Below are positions 25,208-34,993 of a DNA stretch of 64,000 bases, one piece after another. The stretch comes from Vibrio anguillarum. GTDB taxonomy: Bacteria; Pseudomonadota; Gammaproteobacteria; Enterobacterales; Vibrionaceae. Numbering within the stretch: the first letter of the stretch is position 1; every line of letters starts with the position of its first letter. The notes beneath the pieces were generated by a model. It worked only from the letters and a program-made list of their open reading frames with translations. It did no database searches and had not been told where the DNA came from. The translations under genes were made by a program, and so were the position numbers. The DNA is taken from NCBI RefSeq assembly GCF_001989995.2, contig NZ_JAHGUP010000051.1, forward strand, positions 1 to 64,000. The letters are read 5' to 3'.

Positions 25208-26425
25208 ATGCAAAGCAACAATATTTTCGCCCGTTTTGCGCGTGGCAATTTGGTTCTGCAAATACTCGCCGGTATCGTTCTCGGTGGGATATTAGCAACC
25301 CTTTCACCCGATGATGCGAAAAGCGTCGGCCTACTTGGCGACCTTTTCGTTGGCGCACTTAAAGCCGTAGCGCCGATCCTCGTGTTTATTTTGGTCGCCG
25401 CGTCCATCGCAAACCAAAAGAAAAACCAACACACTTATATGCGCCCAATCGTGGTGCTTTACCTTTTTGGGACCTTCACCGCCGCTCTTACTGCCGTTGT
25501 ATTGAGCTTTATCTTCCCTACAACCTTAACATTGGTTGCGGGGGCAGAAGGTGCAACGCCTCCTCAAGGCATCGCTGAAGTGCTTAATACCCTGCTGTTT
25601 AAGCTGGTTGATAACCCAGTCAATGCTCTAATGAGTGCAAACTATATTGGCATTCTGGCATGGGCTGTTGGGTTGGGCTTAGCTTTACACCATGCCTCAG
25701 CAACAACTAAAGCCGTATTTGAAGATTTAAGCCACGGCGTTTCACAAATTGTGCGTTTTATTATTCGCCTAGCACCGTTTGGTATTTTCGGCTTGGTTGC
25801 ATCCACGTTTGCCACGACTGGCTTTGAATCTTTGGCTGGTTATGCCAACCTTTTATTCGTATTGCTCAGTGCTATGTTGATCATCGCATTAGTTGTCAAC
25901 CCAATCATTGTGTACGCGAAAACTCGCCAAAACCCGTATCCATTGGTGTTCCAGTGCTTGCGTGAAAGTGGTGTCACCGCATTTTTTACACGTTCAAGCG
26001 CCGCCAACATCCCAGTAAACATGGCATTGTGTGAGAAACTAAAACTGGATGAAGATACTTATTCAGTCTCGATTCCACTCGGTGCGACCATTAATATGGC
26101 TGGTGCCGCCATTACTATCACGGTTCTCACCCTAGCTGCAGTAAACACAGTAGGTATTGAAATTGACCTGATGACAGCCTTGCTACTGAGCATCGTTGCT
26201 GCTGTTTCTGCATGTGGCGCATCCGGTGTGGCCGGTGGTTCACTGCTGCTGATCCCGCTCGCATGTGGGCTATTTGGCATTTCAAATGACGTAGCAATGC
26301 AGGTTGTTGCCGTTGGCTTTATCATAGGCGTGATTCAAGATTCAGCTGAAACAGCGCTCAACAGCTCAACAGATGTTGTCTTCACTGCTGCGGTTTGCCA
26401 AGCTGAGCACAATAAATCAGCATAA
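25208..26425 (+). CDS. sstT: Serine/threonine:Na+ symporter SstT
   Basis: Dicarboxylate/amino-acid:cation symporter-family carrier of 405 residues that imports serine and threonine with sodium. Recognisable segments are the N-terminus [21 protein letters not shown], the serine-rich hairpin [18 protein letters not shown] and [20 protein letters not shown] near the substrate site. The start at 25208 is preceded by AGGG; the frame extends upstream to 25172 but that part is unlike the family. It is a single gene between its own terminator and the upstream copper operon terminator. Confidence 0.95.
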   Translation: MQSNNIFARFARGNLVLQILAGIVLGGILATLSPDDAKSVGLLGDLFVGALKAVAPILVFILVAASIANQKKNQHTYMRPIVVLYLFGTFTAALTAVVLSFIFPTTLTLVAGAEGATPPQGIAEVLNTLLFKLVDNPVNALMSANYIGILAWAVGLGLALHHASATTKAVFEDLSHGVSQIVRFIIRLAPFGIFGLVASTFATTGFESLAGYANLLFVLLSAMLIIALVVNPIIVYAKTRQNPYPLVFQCLRESGVTAFFTRSSAANIPVNMALCEKLKLDEDTYSVSIPLGATINMAGAAITITVLTLAAVNTVGIEIDLMTALLLSIVAAVSACGASGVAGGSLLLIPLACGLFGISNDVAMQVVAVGFIIGVIQDSAETALNSSTDVVFTAAVCQAEHNKSA

Positions 26426-26454
26426 TCATTCGATATACTAAAATCGATACCAAC

Positions 26455-26485
26455 AAAAATCCCCAGTCGATTCGCTGGGGATTTT
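26455..26485 (+). terminator. Terminator after sstT
   Basis: The stem aaaatccccag / ctggggatttt with a loop of eight bases lies 30 bp beyond sstT and may also serve the convergent Sel1 gene. Confidence 0.88.
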
Positions 26486-26536
26486 CATTTCAGAGATTTT
26501 TTATTTACAGTGCTTAGCCACTTTATCGATCCAACA

Positions 26537-27682
26537 TTACCTGTCCATTGAAGTATTGGAGAAATCTAATCGCGTTAGAACCTCATGATCATCAGATGGC
26601 TTGGATGACAAAAGCTCTTCGGAGGCATCCGCCACTACGCTCAATGAGAGATCGTCTTCATCAGGTAACTCCCCTTTCTCTGGGATAGGGATCCCACGTT
26701 TGTAGAGCTTGTTCAGCGCCTTAATAATTGAGTGTTTACTTACAGTACCCGCGCCGATTTTCTTCATGAGTGGTTTGGCCAACGATTGCAACCCCACAAC
26801 AGAATCGACACCGATACGTGAGCCCACTTGATCTCTTAGCACCTTTGCCGGTTCAAAACCAAAATGAGCCGATAAAAATAACCAAATATAAGCAATAGCA
26901 TTGCCATTTGAACCTTTATCTATCCAAGCTTCTCCTGCGTGATACATCGCCTCTACATGACCTTTTTCAGAAGCTCGCTCTAACCAATAACAAGCTTTAC
27001 TGTGGTCCATTGCGACACCAACACCCTTAAGGTAATTCAAGCCTAGTTTCATCTGTCCTATCGGGCTATTTAGCTTCGCGGCTTTGGAATACCAAAATGT
27101 TGAATCCGCTGGTGATGGCGCAATATTGTCATGTGAAACACACCAATCCCCCATAAAAATCACAGCGTCGAGCAAATTCGCTTCCGCAGCCTCTTGTACT
27201 AACGAGACTCCTTTCGCAGTATTCGCTTCCACGCCACGGCCATGAATATAGGCCATGCCAGTTTCATACTTTGCGGTTAAGTTACCTTCAATGCCTGCAA
27301 TACAAGTCTGCCAAAACTTCTCTTTTTCCCGCAAAATCAGATCATCTCGAAACTTTTGGCAAATCCGAACAACACCATACATTCCCGTAACATTGTCATA
27401 ATTTGCCGCTTTGTCATACCAGTACATCGCCTCTTTGAGGTTGGTTCGTTCGGCTTCTTTCGCTAAATACAAAATCGTCGGCACATGGCCTGTTTCGGCC
27501 TTAAACAAGCGATCTTGTCTTTCTTGTTCACGTGATTTTTCTATCGCTTTGCGATAAGCGATTTCTCTCTCTTTTCTCTCTTCCTCTAAGCGTTTTTTGC
27601 GCAAAGAGAGCGAAAACATCCACACGAAGATGAGGATAAGTGATAACCCGGTTGCGCCTATGGCAATCCCAATAGTGCTCAT
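26537..27682 (-). CDS. Membrane-anchored Sel1-repeat protein
   Basis: Protein of 381 residues with one N-terminal transmembrane segment (about 3-26), a charged coiled coil (28-60, RLEEERKEREIAYRKAIEKS) and then Sel1-like repeats (about 65-265; AKYETGMAYIHGRGVEANTAKG, GQMKLGLNYLKGVGVAMDHSKA). Sel1 repeats mediate protein-protein contacts. The acidic Ser-rich tail (330-381) looks disordered. The function is unknown. It is a single gene converging on sstT. Confidence 0.85.
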   Translation of the reverse strand: MSTIGIAIGATGLSLILIFVWMFSLSLRKKRLEEERKEREIAYRKAIEKSREQERQDRLFKAETGHVPTILYLAKEAERTNLKEAMYWYDKAANYDNVTGMYGVVRICQKFRDDLILREKEKFWQTCIAGIEGNLTAKYETGMAYIHGRGVEANTAKGVSLVQEAAEANLLDAVIFMGDWCVSHDNIAPSPADSTFWYSKAAKLNSPIGQMKLGLNYLKGVGVAMDHSKACYWLERASEKGHVEAMYHAGEAWIDKGSNGNAIAYIWLFLSAHFGFEPAKVLRDQVGSRIGVDSVVGLQSLAKPLMKKIGAGTVSKHSIIKALNKLYKRGIPIPEKGELPDEDDLSLSVVADASEELLSSKPSDDHEVLTRLDFSNTSMDR

Positions 27683-27829
27683 TGATTCAAATCTTATTTA
27701 GCTGATTAACTTCATTATCGACCATTTTTCTCAATCTTTGAAAAAGTCTGACCACATTCATTCTGTCTCGAACCATTTAAAGCATACGAAACAGTCAAAT
27801 CCGTTCATCCAAAACAGAGAGGCCACTCT

Positions 27830-27861
27830 ATATCTAATGCTCGTGATATCTAATGCTCGTG
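27830..27861. repeat. 16-bp perfect tandem duplication
   Basis: Two adjacent copies of atatctaatgctcgtg lie in the 345-bp gap between the Sel1 gene and the glucosidase terminator. No gene spans it, and nothing else in that gap is recognisable. Confidence 0.9.
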
Positions 27862-27970
27862 GATTAATTAAGCCACATAGCCTTAGCACTAAGATAGTAC
27901 CGTACTCTTTTCAAGAGTGTTACGCACAATCACACTAATTGAGGAATAGATTCCGATTTGGGTCAATGAA

Positions 27971-27998
27971 TGAAAAAACGCAGCCAAATCGCTGCGTT
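27971..27998 (-). terminator. Terminator after the glucosidase gene
   Basis: On the minus strand the stem AACGCAGC / GCTGCGTT is followed by TTTT, 30 bp beyond the malL-type stop. Confidence 0.85.
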
Positions 27999-28027
27999 CA
28001 TTCCAGATCAAAAATGAGCCACTCACT

Positions 28028-29665
28028 TTACTCTCTCATCAAAACCGCGATGGAGTGATAAGGCTCGAGTACTAGGTTTTCTTCTAATTTTTCAATCTCT
28101 TGATAATTAGAGCTCAAACACTCCACCGCTCTCAATTGAAACTTTTCGGGCATTGTTAAACAAACCGTGGCCGATGAAAAATTACTGACCACGACAATTT
28201 GCTCACCTTGGTACTCGCGCACATAGCCAAACACTTGGTCATGTTCTTCAAATAAAGGCGTGAACGATCCATAGACGATGGACAGGTGTTTTTTACGCAG
28301 TGCAATTAACTTTTTATAGTGATGGTAAATCGATTGTTTATCAGCAAGCGCTTGTTCAACATTGACTTTTAGGTAGTTAGGATTCGCCTCTATCCACGGA
28401 GAACCTTGAGTAAATCCGCCGTGTTTATCCGCTGACCATTGCATTGGCGTTCGAGCGTTATCGCGGCTGTTTTGATGAATAGCATCCAGCATATGCTGAT
28501 GAGAAACGCCCGATTCTGTCTTCACACGATAAAAATTTAACGTCTCGATGTCTCGGTATTGATCGAGCGAATCGAAGGCCACATTCGTCATACCAATCTC
28601 TTCGCCTTGATAAATATAAGGCGTGCCTTTCAGAAAGTGTAAGCTCGTTGCCAACATTTTCGCAGATTCAACTCGGTAGCGTTTGTCATCACCATACTTA
28701 GATACAGCGCGTGGTAGGTCATGATTATTCCAAAATAATGAATTCCAACCCTGATCGGCAAGCTCAATCTGCCACTTGGTTAATACCTGTTTAAACTGCT
28801 TAAGATCTAACGGAATAGGGTTCCATTTGTCACCATGCTCCCACGTCAAAGTGATGTGTTCAAATTGGAAAACCATCGATAACTCACGACGACTCGGCGC
28901 ACTGTACAGTTTTGCAATGTCTGGTGTGGCTCCCCAAGTTTCTCCCACGGTCAGCAGATCTTGATTACCAAAGGTGGCGGCATTCATTTGCTGTAATAAC
29001 GGATGCAAGCGCGGGCCATTACCAGTAATGCCCTTATCAATTTCTTTGCCAATTAAATCAATAACATCTAATCGAAAACCACCAATACCCTGTTCAATCC
29101 ACCAATTCATCATGCTGTGCACTTCTTGCTGCACTTTAGGGTTTTCCCAATTCAGATCTGGCTGACGTTTAGAAAAAAGGTGGAAGTAATATTGCTGCGT
29201 TTGCTCATCCCAGTGCCAAGCACTGCCACCAAAAATTGACCCTGTATCATCCGGTACACTGCCATCCGGTTTTGCATCCCGCCAAATGTAGTAATCTCGA
29301 TACGGATTGTCTCGCGATTGCTTCGCTTGTAAAAACCATTGGTGTTCATCCGATGTGTGATTAACGACAAGATCCATCACTATCTTAATATTGCGTTTTT
29401 GTGCTTCGCTCAGTAAACGCTGCATATCTTCCATGGAACCAAACTCTTGAGCTATTGCTTGGTAGTCAGAAATATCATAACCGTTATCATCCATTGGAGA
29501 TTGATAAACAGGAGATAGCCAAATAACGTTAATGCCTAACTCTGCAAGGTAATCAAGCTTACTAATAATGCCATTTAAATCGCCGATACCATCGTGATTA
29601 GAATCGTAAAAACTGCGCGGGTATATTTGGTATACCACAGCGCTATGCCACCATTTGGGTTCCAT
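28028..29665 (-). CDS. malL: GH13 oligo-1,6-glucosidase / alpha-glucosidase
   Basis: Cytoplasmic alpha-glucosidase of 545 residues, GH13 family. It has the (beta/alpha)8 barrel start WWHSAVVYQIYPRSFYDSNHDGIGDL, conserved region I DLVVNHTSDEHQWF, nucleophile Asp200 (GGFRLDVIDLIG), acid/base Glu242 (VGETWG) and Asp316 (NNHDLPRA). Val follows the nucleophile, the residue found in enzymes preferring alpha-1,6 bonds, so isomaltose or panose-type sugars are the likelier substrates. It is divergent from a LysR regulator and close to maltodextrin genes. AAAGGC precedes the ATG. Trehalose-6-phosphate hydrolase is a less likely alternative because no trehalose PTS gene is adjacent. Confidence 0.88.
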   Translation of the reverse strand: MEPKWWHSAVVYQIYPRSFYDSNHDGIGDLNGIISKLDYLAELGINVIWLSPVYQSPMDDNGYDISDYQAIAQEFGSMEDMQRLLSEAQKRNIKIVMDLVVNHTSDEHQWFLQAKQSRDNPYRDYYIWRDAKPDGSVPDDTGSIFGGSAWHWDEQTQQYYFHLFSKRQPDLNWENPKVQQEVHSMMNWWIEQGIGGFRLDVIDLIGKEIDKGITGNGPRLHPLLQQMNAATFGNQDLLTVGETWGATPDIAKLYSAPSRRELSMVFQFEHITLTWEHGDKWNPIPLDLKQFKQVLTKWQIELADQGWNSLFWNNHDLPRAVSKYGDDKRYRVESAKMLATSLHFLKGTPYIYQGEEIGMTNVAFDSLDQYRDIETLNFYRVKTESGVSHQHMLDAIHQNSRDNARTPMQWSADKHGGFTQGSPWIEANPNYLKVNVEQALADKQSIYHHYKKLIALRKKHLSIVYGSFTPLFEEHDQVFGYVREYQGEQIVVVSNFSSATVCLTMPEKFQLRAVECLSSNYQEIEKLEENLVLEPYHSIAVLMRE

Positions 29666-29742
29666 GATATTGCCTTTTTGTAAATTAATTTATTGCTCAT
29701 CATAATGAGAGCTGACGCAAAGTAACAATAGAACATTCCCTA

Positions 29743-29769
29743 TATGATATAGACAATACCTATATCATA
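29743..29769. promoter_or_regulatory. Perfect dyad between malL and lysR (candidate LysR operator)
   Basis: TATGATATAG-N7-CTATATCATA is a perfect 10-bp inverted repeat. Its centre, ATAG-N7-CTAT, has LysR-type T-N11-A form. It lies between the divergent glucosidase and lysR genes, where such a regulator would control itself and its target. Confidence 0.6.
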
Positions 29770-29883
29770 AGAAAAATCACTATAGTTAGACCTCTCTGCA
29801 TGCAAAGAGATTAAAAAAACATCACCTAAAATGTGATTTATGCCAAACATGATAGCAATAAGCAGAAGACAAGATAAAACAGC

Positions 29884-30801
29884 ATGGATAAATCCCTTCG
29901 ATATTTTTTGATGGTTGCGATTGAAAATAATATTAAGCAAGCCGCAGAGAAACTGCATATCAGTCAACCATCTCTTACCACAGCAATTAAAAAGCTTGAA
30001 CATGAACTTGGAGTTGAGCTATTTATTCGCCGCTCAAAAGGTGTAGAGCTCAGCGCTTATGGCAAACTATTTAGGGAGTATGTGCAGGAGCAACAAGAAA
30101 AGCAGCAACAACTGTTACATCAGTTCACCGATATGCAACAGAGACATCAAGGAAAATTAAAGCTTGGCACTGGGGAAGCGTGGTGGGAATTATTTGTTCG
30201 CGATACGGTATGCCTATATCAAAAAAACACCCCTAATTGTTCAATACATTTGGAATTTGGCAATAACCTTTCTTTGATCCATCATTTGGTGCAGGGAGAT
30301 ATTGACCTCTTTATTGGCCATGAAATTCAAGATCTACACGAAAGGTGTAAAGTCCATTTCCAACCTTTGTTCCGAGACCAAGAAGCATTGTTTGTATGTT
30401 CAAGCCATCCGATATTGAATACAAAAAAAAGTGATGATGAACTTCTGCTTGAACAAGCCCAATACCCTCTCATCCGCGTCACGCCGGATCATTCTCGACA
30501 TCGTACAATGTTGGCTGAACATGCATCACTGGCTAAACAATATACGGAACAAAGAGAGAGTAAAAGAGCCATCTATGATGTCGATTCTTTATTTGCTAGC
30601 ATAGATATATTAGAGATGGCTAACGCTGTAATGCCATATAGCGATAAAATGTGCCATTGGATGGCCAGAAGAAATATTGCAACATTAACCATCAACAAAA
30701 AGAAAAAAGGTAATGTAGGAATTTATATTAAACAAGGCATAGCTGACCCAAAAATTACCAGTTTTATTGAAATACTAACGAAGTATACCTCTTCCTTATG
30801 A
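29884..30801 (+). CDS. LysR-family transcriptional regulator
   Basis: LysR-type regulator of 305 residues. It has an N-terminal winged helix (about 1-60, KQAAEKLHISQPSLTTAIKKLEHELGVELF) and a periplasmic-binding-like effector domain (about 88-300). It is divergent from the oligo-1,6-glucosidase and lies upstream of malE, so control of alpha-glucan uptake is the natural guess. The effector is unknown. The gene is A+T-rich and has no clear ribosome-binding site. The normal maltose activator MalT is not encoded in this window. Confidence 0.88.
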   Translation: MDKSLRYFLMVAIENNIKQAAEKLHISQPSLTTAIKKLEHELGVELFIRRSKGVELSAYGKLFREYVQEQQEKQQQLLHQFTDMQQRHQGKLKLGTGEAWWELFVRDTVCLYQKNTPNCSIHLEFGNNLSLIHHLVQGDIDLFIGHEIQDLHERCKVHFQPLFRDQEALFVCSSHPILNTKKSDDELLLEQAQYPLIRVTPDHSRHRTMLAEHASLAKQYTEQRESKRAIYDVDSLFASIDILEMANAVMPYSDKMCHWMARRNIATLTINKKKKGNVGIYIKQGIADPKITSFIEILTKYTSSL

Positions 30802-30961
30802 AGGCTAACACCCTACTAAACAGATTATTGAAGATCAGTGTGGACTAAAGCCTTGATAACATAGGCTTCCGGCACACAAAGCGGGCATTACAACAATAGT
30901 TTTTGTTTTGGTTCACACTTTTGAAAGTAGAAAAACTCACCGTGTTATCTACCGTAGTTAC

Positions 30962-30997
30962 ATTCTATCAATATTAGAGCAATGATATTGATAGAAT
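30962..30997. promoter_or_regulatory. 13-bp perfect inverted repeat upstream of malE
   Basis: ATTCTATCAATAT and ATATTGATAGAAT flank a 10-bp spacer, about 130 bp before malE in a 323-bp gap. There is no T-run, so it is more likely an operator than a terminator; the nearby LysR protein is the obvious candidate. Confidence 0.55.
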
Positions 30998-31124
30998 CTA
31001 TATCAAACTCACTTTCATCTATTTCTTATTGCAAGCAAAAGCCGTTATATTTTCAACAGGACTTACACTCAAGGACTCATGCGTACCATATTCGCTTCGG
31101 GCCTAGGTAAAACAGGAAATAGTG

Positions 31125-32303
31125 ATGAAAAATTCAATTAAGAATCTGTCTATCTGTACACTGGCCACTTTAATGGCGGCACCACTGATGGCGATGCAAG
31201 AAGGTGAAATCACCATTTGGATTAACGGTGATAAAAGTTATGATGGCTTAGCGCAAATAGGCCAACAATTTGAACAAGATACTGGAATTAAAATCATTGT
31301 TCAGCATCCAGAATCGCTTGAAGCGAAATTCCAACAGCACGCTGCAACTGGCAGTGGTCCTGATATTATTTTTTGGGCACACGATAGATTCGGTGGCTAT
31401 GCAGAAGCAGGCTTGCTTCACGAAATCAAACCAAGTAAGCAATTTAAAGAAAAGTTGGTCGATTTCAGTTGGGATGCCGTTACCGTTAATGGAAAATTGG
31501 TTGGCTATCCTCTTGCTATTGAGGCCCCTTCTCTTATTTACAATAAAGATCTGTTACCAACACCGCCTAAAACTTGGGAAGAACTAGTCAGTATTCATAA
31601 TACAATGGAGAAACAGGGTAAAAAAGCCATCATGTGGGATATTAAAAATGCTTACTTTACTTGGCCTGTTATTTCCTCTGGCGGTGCCTATGCTTTTGAA
31701 AAAATTGTAGGGGGTTGCAATGCCAAAAGTACCGGAGTTAATAATGAAGCAGGAATCAACGGTCTGCAGTTTTTAGTTAATATGGTTAATCAAGGTGTAT
31801 TGAACCCAAACATGGATTATGCCGTCTCTGATGCTGCATTCAGCAAAGGAGAGGTGGCCATGACGATAAACGGCCCATGGTCTTGGGGTAATTTAGATAA
31901 ATTAGGCATAAATTATGGCGTTGCAGAGCTGCCAACGCTAAACGGTGGCAAAGGTAATCCTTTTGTTGGCATTCTAAGTGCTGGGATTAATTCGGCCAGC
32001 CCGAATACTGATCTTGCCGTTGAGTTTTTAGAAAATTATGTCTTTCAAGATGATGCACTAAAAATCATGAATGACGATAAGCCACTTGGCGCAGTAACGT
32101 TAAAATCGTTTCAAAAAATCTTAGAACAAGATCAGCGAATCAAAGCCACTATGATTAACGCCGAAAATGGTGAAATTATGCCTAATATCCCACAGATGAC
32201 AGCATACTGGTTTGCCGAAGGGGCAGCGATTGATAATGCGATGCAAGGAAAACAAGGTGTCAAAGAAGCATTAGATATGGCAGCGAAACAAATCACGAAA
32301 TAA
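31125..32303 (+). CDS. malE: Maltose/maltodextrin-binding protein
   Basis: Periplasmic solute-binding subunit of a maltodextrin ABC importer, 392 residues. A signal peptide (about 1-23, ending APLMA) precedes a mature region very like E. coli Mal[51 protein letters not shown] and EIMPNIPQM. No malF, malG or malK follows, so it must rely on membrane components encoded elsewhere or bring a different sugar to them. ATG at 31125 follows ACAGGA; a GTG one codon earlier is possible. It is probably co-transcribed with the downstream debranching-type enzyme (76-bp gap). Confidence 0.93.
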   Translation: MKNSIKNLSICTLATLMAAPLMAMQEGEITIWINGDKSYDGLAQIGQQFEQDTGIKIIVQHPESLEAKFQQHAATGSGPDIIFWAHDRFGGYAEAGLLHEIKPSKQFKEKLVDFSWDAVTVNGKLVGYPLAIEAPSLIYNKDLLPTPPKTWEELVSIHNTMEKQGKKAIMWDIKNAYFTWPVISSGGAYAFEKIVGGCNAKSTGVNNEAGINGLQFLVNMVNQGVLNPNMDYAVSDAAFSKGEVAMTINGPWSWGNLDKLGINYGVAELPTLNGGKGNPFVGILSAGINSASPNTDLAVEFLENYVFQDDALKIMNDDKPLGAVTLKSFQKILEQDQRIKATMINAENGEIMPNIPQMTAYWFAEGAAIDNAMQGKQGVKEALDMAAKQITK

Positions 32304-32379
32304 TTCATCCCCAACAAGCACAATTTTCATGTTCACCTTTGGGTACAGTCTACTGTACCCCTTTTTATAGGTATCGGTC

Positions 32380-34845
32380 ATGACTTCAAAATATAGACAT
32401 TCTCAAATTACCTCAATAAACCAAACACAAACACGCCTTCTCATTTGTAAGGAGTTCACGCCGATATGTGGTGTAGAACCGAGTACACCAAGAATTGATG
32501 GCACTTTAGAGCTAGAAAATTTATTTTCAAATCTAGCAATAGAAAGTACCTCAAAATTTTCTTATGTATTCAGTGATGGCGTGGATGGATATTATCAAGG
32601 ACATACCTATGGCTTCAGCTCAAGCGGTAATTACCGTCATTCTCAAGGTTGGTATTTAGGTCAATTTGCGTCATTTGTAAACGGTAACATCAATGATAAA
32701 ACACAAGCCAGTAAAGCCCGCTTGATGCCTTTTGGCATTGAACATCACTATGTTGGTACATCTTCTGTAGAATGTTTGAGCTTATTACAAGGTCAACGAC
32801 TTGCTTGTCTCACCATCACCTCTGAGTCCAAACAATCTCTTGCCATACTCCCTGAGCTTAATATATTAGTAAATGCAAGCAAACCTGAATGCATCGATGA
32901 CGTCCTTATCTATGAAGTAAATGACGCAAATTCTGTTAGCGAAGAACCACGTTTTATTGCGATTAGCGCAAATCAATCCGTTATTGCCAAAGAAATGGCA
33001 ACCGATGAATGTGCAACCACCTCTAAATTAATGGGTTTAAGTGATTCTAATGTAAAGCTGATGATTAGTTCCACTGAATCAACCCAAAAATTAGTCATTT
33101 ACCTCTACTTTGAAAGCACCAAAACAGAGGCAATAAAAGGAGCTCAACTCGCAGCGCAAAACCATGCAAATATTATTTTTCAAAACAATCTGTATCGCTT
33201 TCTGACACGTAATTATCTATGGACCAACGATCTGGAGTATAACCGAGCCGTGATGTGGTCTAGATTGGCAAGTCGTACATTTGTGAACCAAGAGTTTGGT
33301 TCTGGTATATGGGCTGGTTTACCTTGGTTCAAAGACTGTTGGGGAAGGGATACGTTCATAGCCTTATCTGGGACAAGTCTCATTAATGGTCAATTTCCAG
33401 AGTCCAGAGCAATCATTGAAAATTTTGCTTCCATGCAAATGCAAGATCATACTTCAGTCAATTACGGTCGTATTCCCAATCGAGTAACGAGCAAAACGGA
33501 CATAATATATAACACGACCGATGGTACGCCTTGGATGATTAGGGAGGTGATGGAATATATTAATTACAGTGGCGATATCGCTTTTGCAAAGGATATTTAT
33601 CCGATTGTAAAACGATTTATTGATGGGATAGAAAGTAATTATCTTAGTGAAGATGGGTTACTAAAACATCGTCATCCCGATACCTGGATGGATGCAAAAA
33701 TCAAAGGTCAAATTCCATGGTCTCCTCGCGGACCGAAAGCTAATGATATTCAAGCATTGCTATTTGAAAGCTTTCATGTTGCGGCACGTCTGGCAGAAAT
33801 GAATAAAAATGATCTAGATCATCGATATTATTTAAAATTAGCTGAAAAATTAAAGATGAGTTTTATCAGAAAATTTTGGGATGAGGATAAAAAACAACTA
33901 GCTGATCATCTAAAAGAGTTCGATATACCAGATAATAGCGTACGTCCAAATCAATTAATGGTACTATCTATCCCACAGACAGAAGCCTTTCTCCCACTAG
34001 AAATTGGGCAATTTATTATTCGAAACAGCATTGATCATCTTTTATTTCCATGGGGTATTTGTTCCTTAGAGCAATATCACGAAGATTTTCACCCCTACCA
34101 TGATAATCGCTCTGAGTACCATAAAGATGCGGCATACCATAACGGTACGATTTGGGGTTGGAACGCTGGTTTTACCGTCAGTGCATTAACAAGTTTTAGC
34201 AAGCAAGATTTGGCTTTTCAATTATCCAAAAACTTAGCCAAACAAATTTTGCAGCAAGGACATCGTGGCACAATGAGTGAAAACCTCGATGCTTATCAAC
34301 ATGATGAAGACAATTTGATAGAAACAGGTACCTATGCTCAAGCCTGGTCTGTTTCAGAATATGCACGAAATGCTCAACAAGATTACCTAGGCTTTAAACC
34401 AGAATTGTCGAAAAATAAGATTAATCTTTCACCGAAACTACCGTCATGCTGGACAAGCTTTAGTGCGACCCTCCCATATGGTCAAGATGAGAATTTATAC
34501 TTCAACTGGCAATGCCACGATGGTAAGGCTAGTTATATGATCAATCCACGATACCTGAGGGCTGATCTCATATTGAATCTCATATTGGAGTTGGGGAATT
34601 ATCAAATAAATATTGAGTGCGACTTAACAAAAAAAGTGGAAATAATACTAGATGTAAACACTGATGACATTAAATTCAACAGAAATGATATTATTGTAAA
34701 AAAAGTAGTGGCTCCATCTTATCCTGAACTCTCTAAATTAAAGTTCACTTATCCCAATTGGCATTTAACGCATAATTCTTTAAAGCAGAACGACTACCTT
34801 CAAACCAAGCGTCATAGTCAAAACTTACAAAAGGCAGTTGATTAG
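32380..34845 (+). CDS. Amylo-alpha-1,6-glucosidase-like debranching enzyme
   Basis: Protein of 821 residues related to the glucosidase half of glycogen-debranching enzymes (GH133-like). Residues about 25-250 form an all-beta N-terminal domain. Residues about 280-700 form an (alpha/alpha)6 toroid with the family segments GLPWFKDCWGRDTFIAL (314-330), GRIPNRV, YNTTDGTPWMIREV and AYHNGTIWGWNAGF. No signal peptide is visible, so it probably acts in the cytoplasm on alpha-1,6 branch stubs of imported dextrins. The gene is rich in AAA, AAT, ATT and TTA codons compared with the ula genes nearby, which may indicate transfer. It lies downstream of malE. Confidence 0.82.
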   Translation: MTSKYRHSQITSINQTQTRLLICKEFTPICGVEPSTPRIDGTLELENLFSNLAIESTSKFSYVFSDGVDGYYQGHTYGFSSSGNYRHSQGWYLGQFASFVNGNINDKTQASKARLMPFGIEHHYVGTSSVECLSLLQGQRLACLTITSESKQSLAILPELNILVNASKPECIDDVLIYEVNDANSVSEEPRFIAISANQSVIAKEMATDECATTSKLMGLSDSNVKLMISSTESTQKLVIYLYFESTKTEAIKGAQLAAQNHANIIFQNNLYRFLTRNYLWTNDLEYNRAVMWSRLASRTFVNQEFGSGIWAGLPWFKDCWGRDTFIALSGTSLINGQFPESRAIIENFASMQMQDHTSVNYGRIPNRVTSKTDIIYNTTDGTPWMIREVMEYINYSGDIAFAKDIYPIVKRFIDGIESNYLSEDGLLKHRHPDTWMDAKIKGQIPWSPRGPKANDIQALLFESFHVAARLAEMNKNDLDHRYYLKLAEKLKMSFIRKFWDEDKKQLADHLKEFDIPDNSVRPNQLMVLSIPQTEAFLPLEIGQFIIRNSIDHLLFPWGICSLEQYHEDFHPYHDNRSEYHKDAAYHNGTIWGWNAGFTVSALTSFSKQDLAFQLSKNLAKQILQQGHRGTMSENLDAYQHDEDNLIETGTYAQAWSVSEYARNAQQDYLGFKPELSKNKINLSPKLPSCWTSFSATLPYGQDENLYFNWQCHDGKASYMINPRYLRADLILNLILELGNYQINIECDLTKKVEIILDVNTDDIKFNRNDIIVKKVVAPSYPELSKLKFTYPNWHLTHNSLKQNDYLQTKRHSQNLQKAVD

Positions 34846-34993
34846 TATAACCACAGCTCCTTCATCATCAATGAAGGAGCTTATATATCAGAAACCACAC
34901 CATTCAATGCCCATCAGGGATATAGAAATCTAGGATAAGAATCATCCATAGAAACGATGAAATACCAATATAACGCTTACCTTAAATTTTTAA

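Noticed and set aside
28028-29665. Trehalose-6-phosphate hydrolase as identity of the GH13 enzyme
   Set aside because: No trehalose PTS or TreR gene is adjacent and the neighbours are maltodextrin genes; oligo-1,6-glucosidase fits better.
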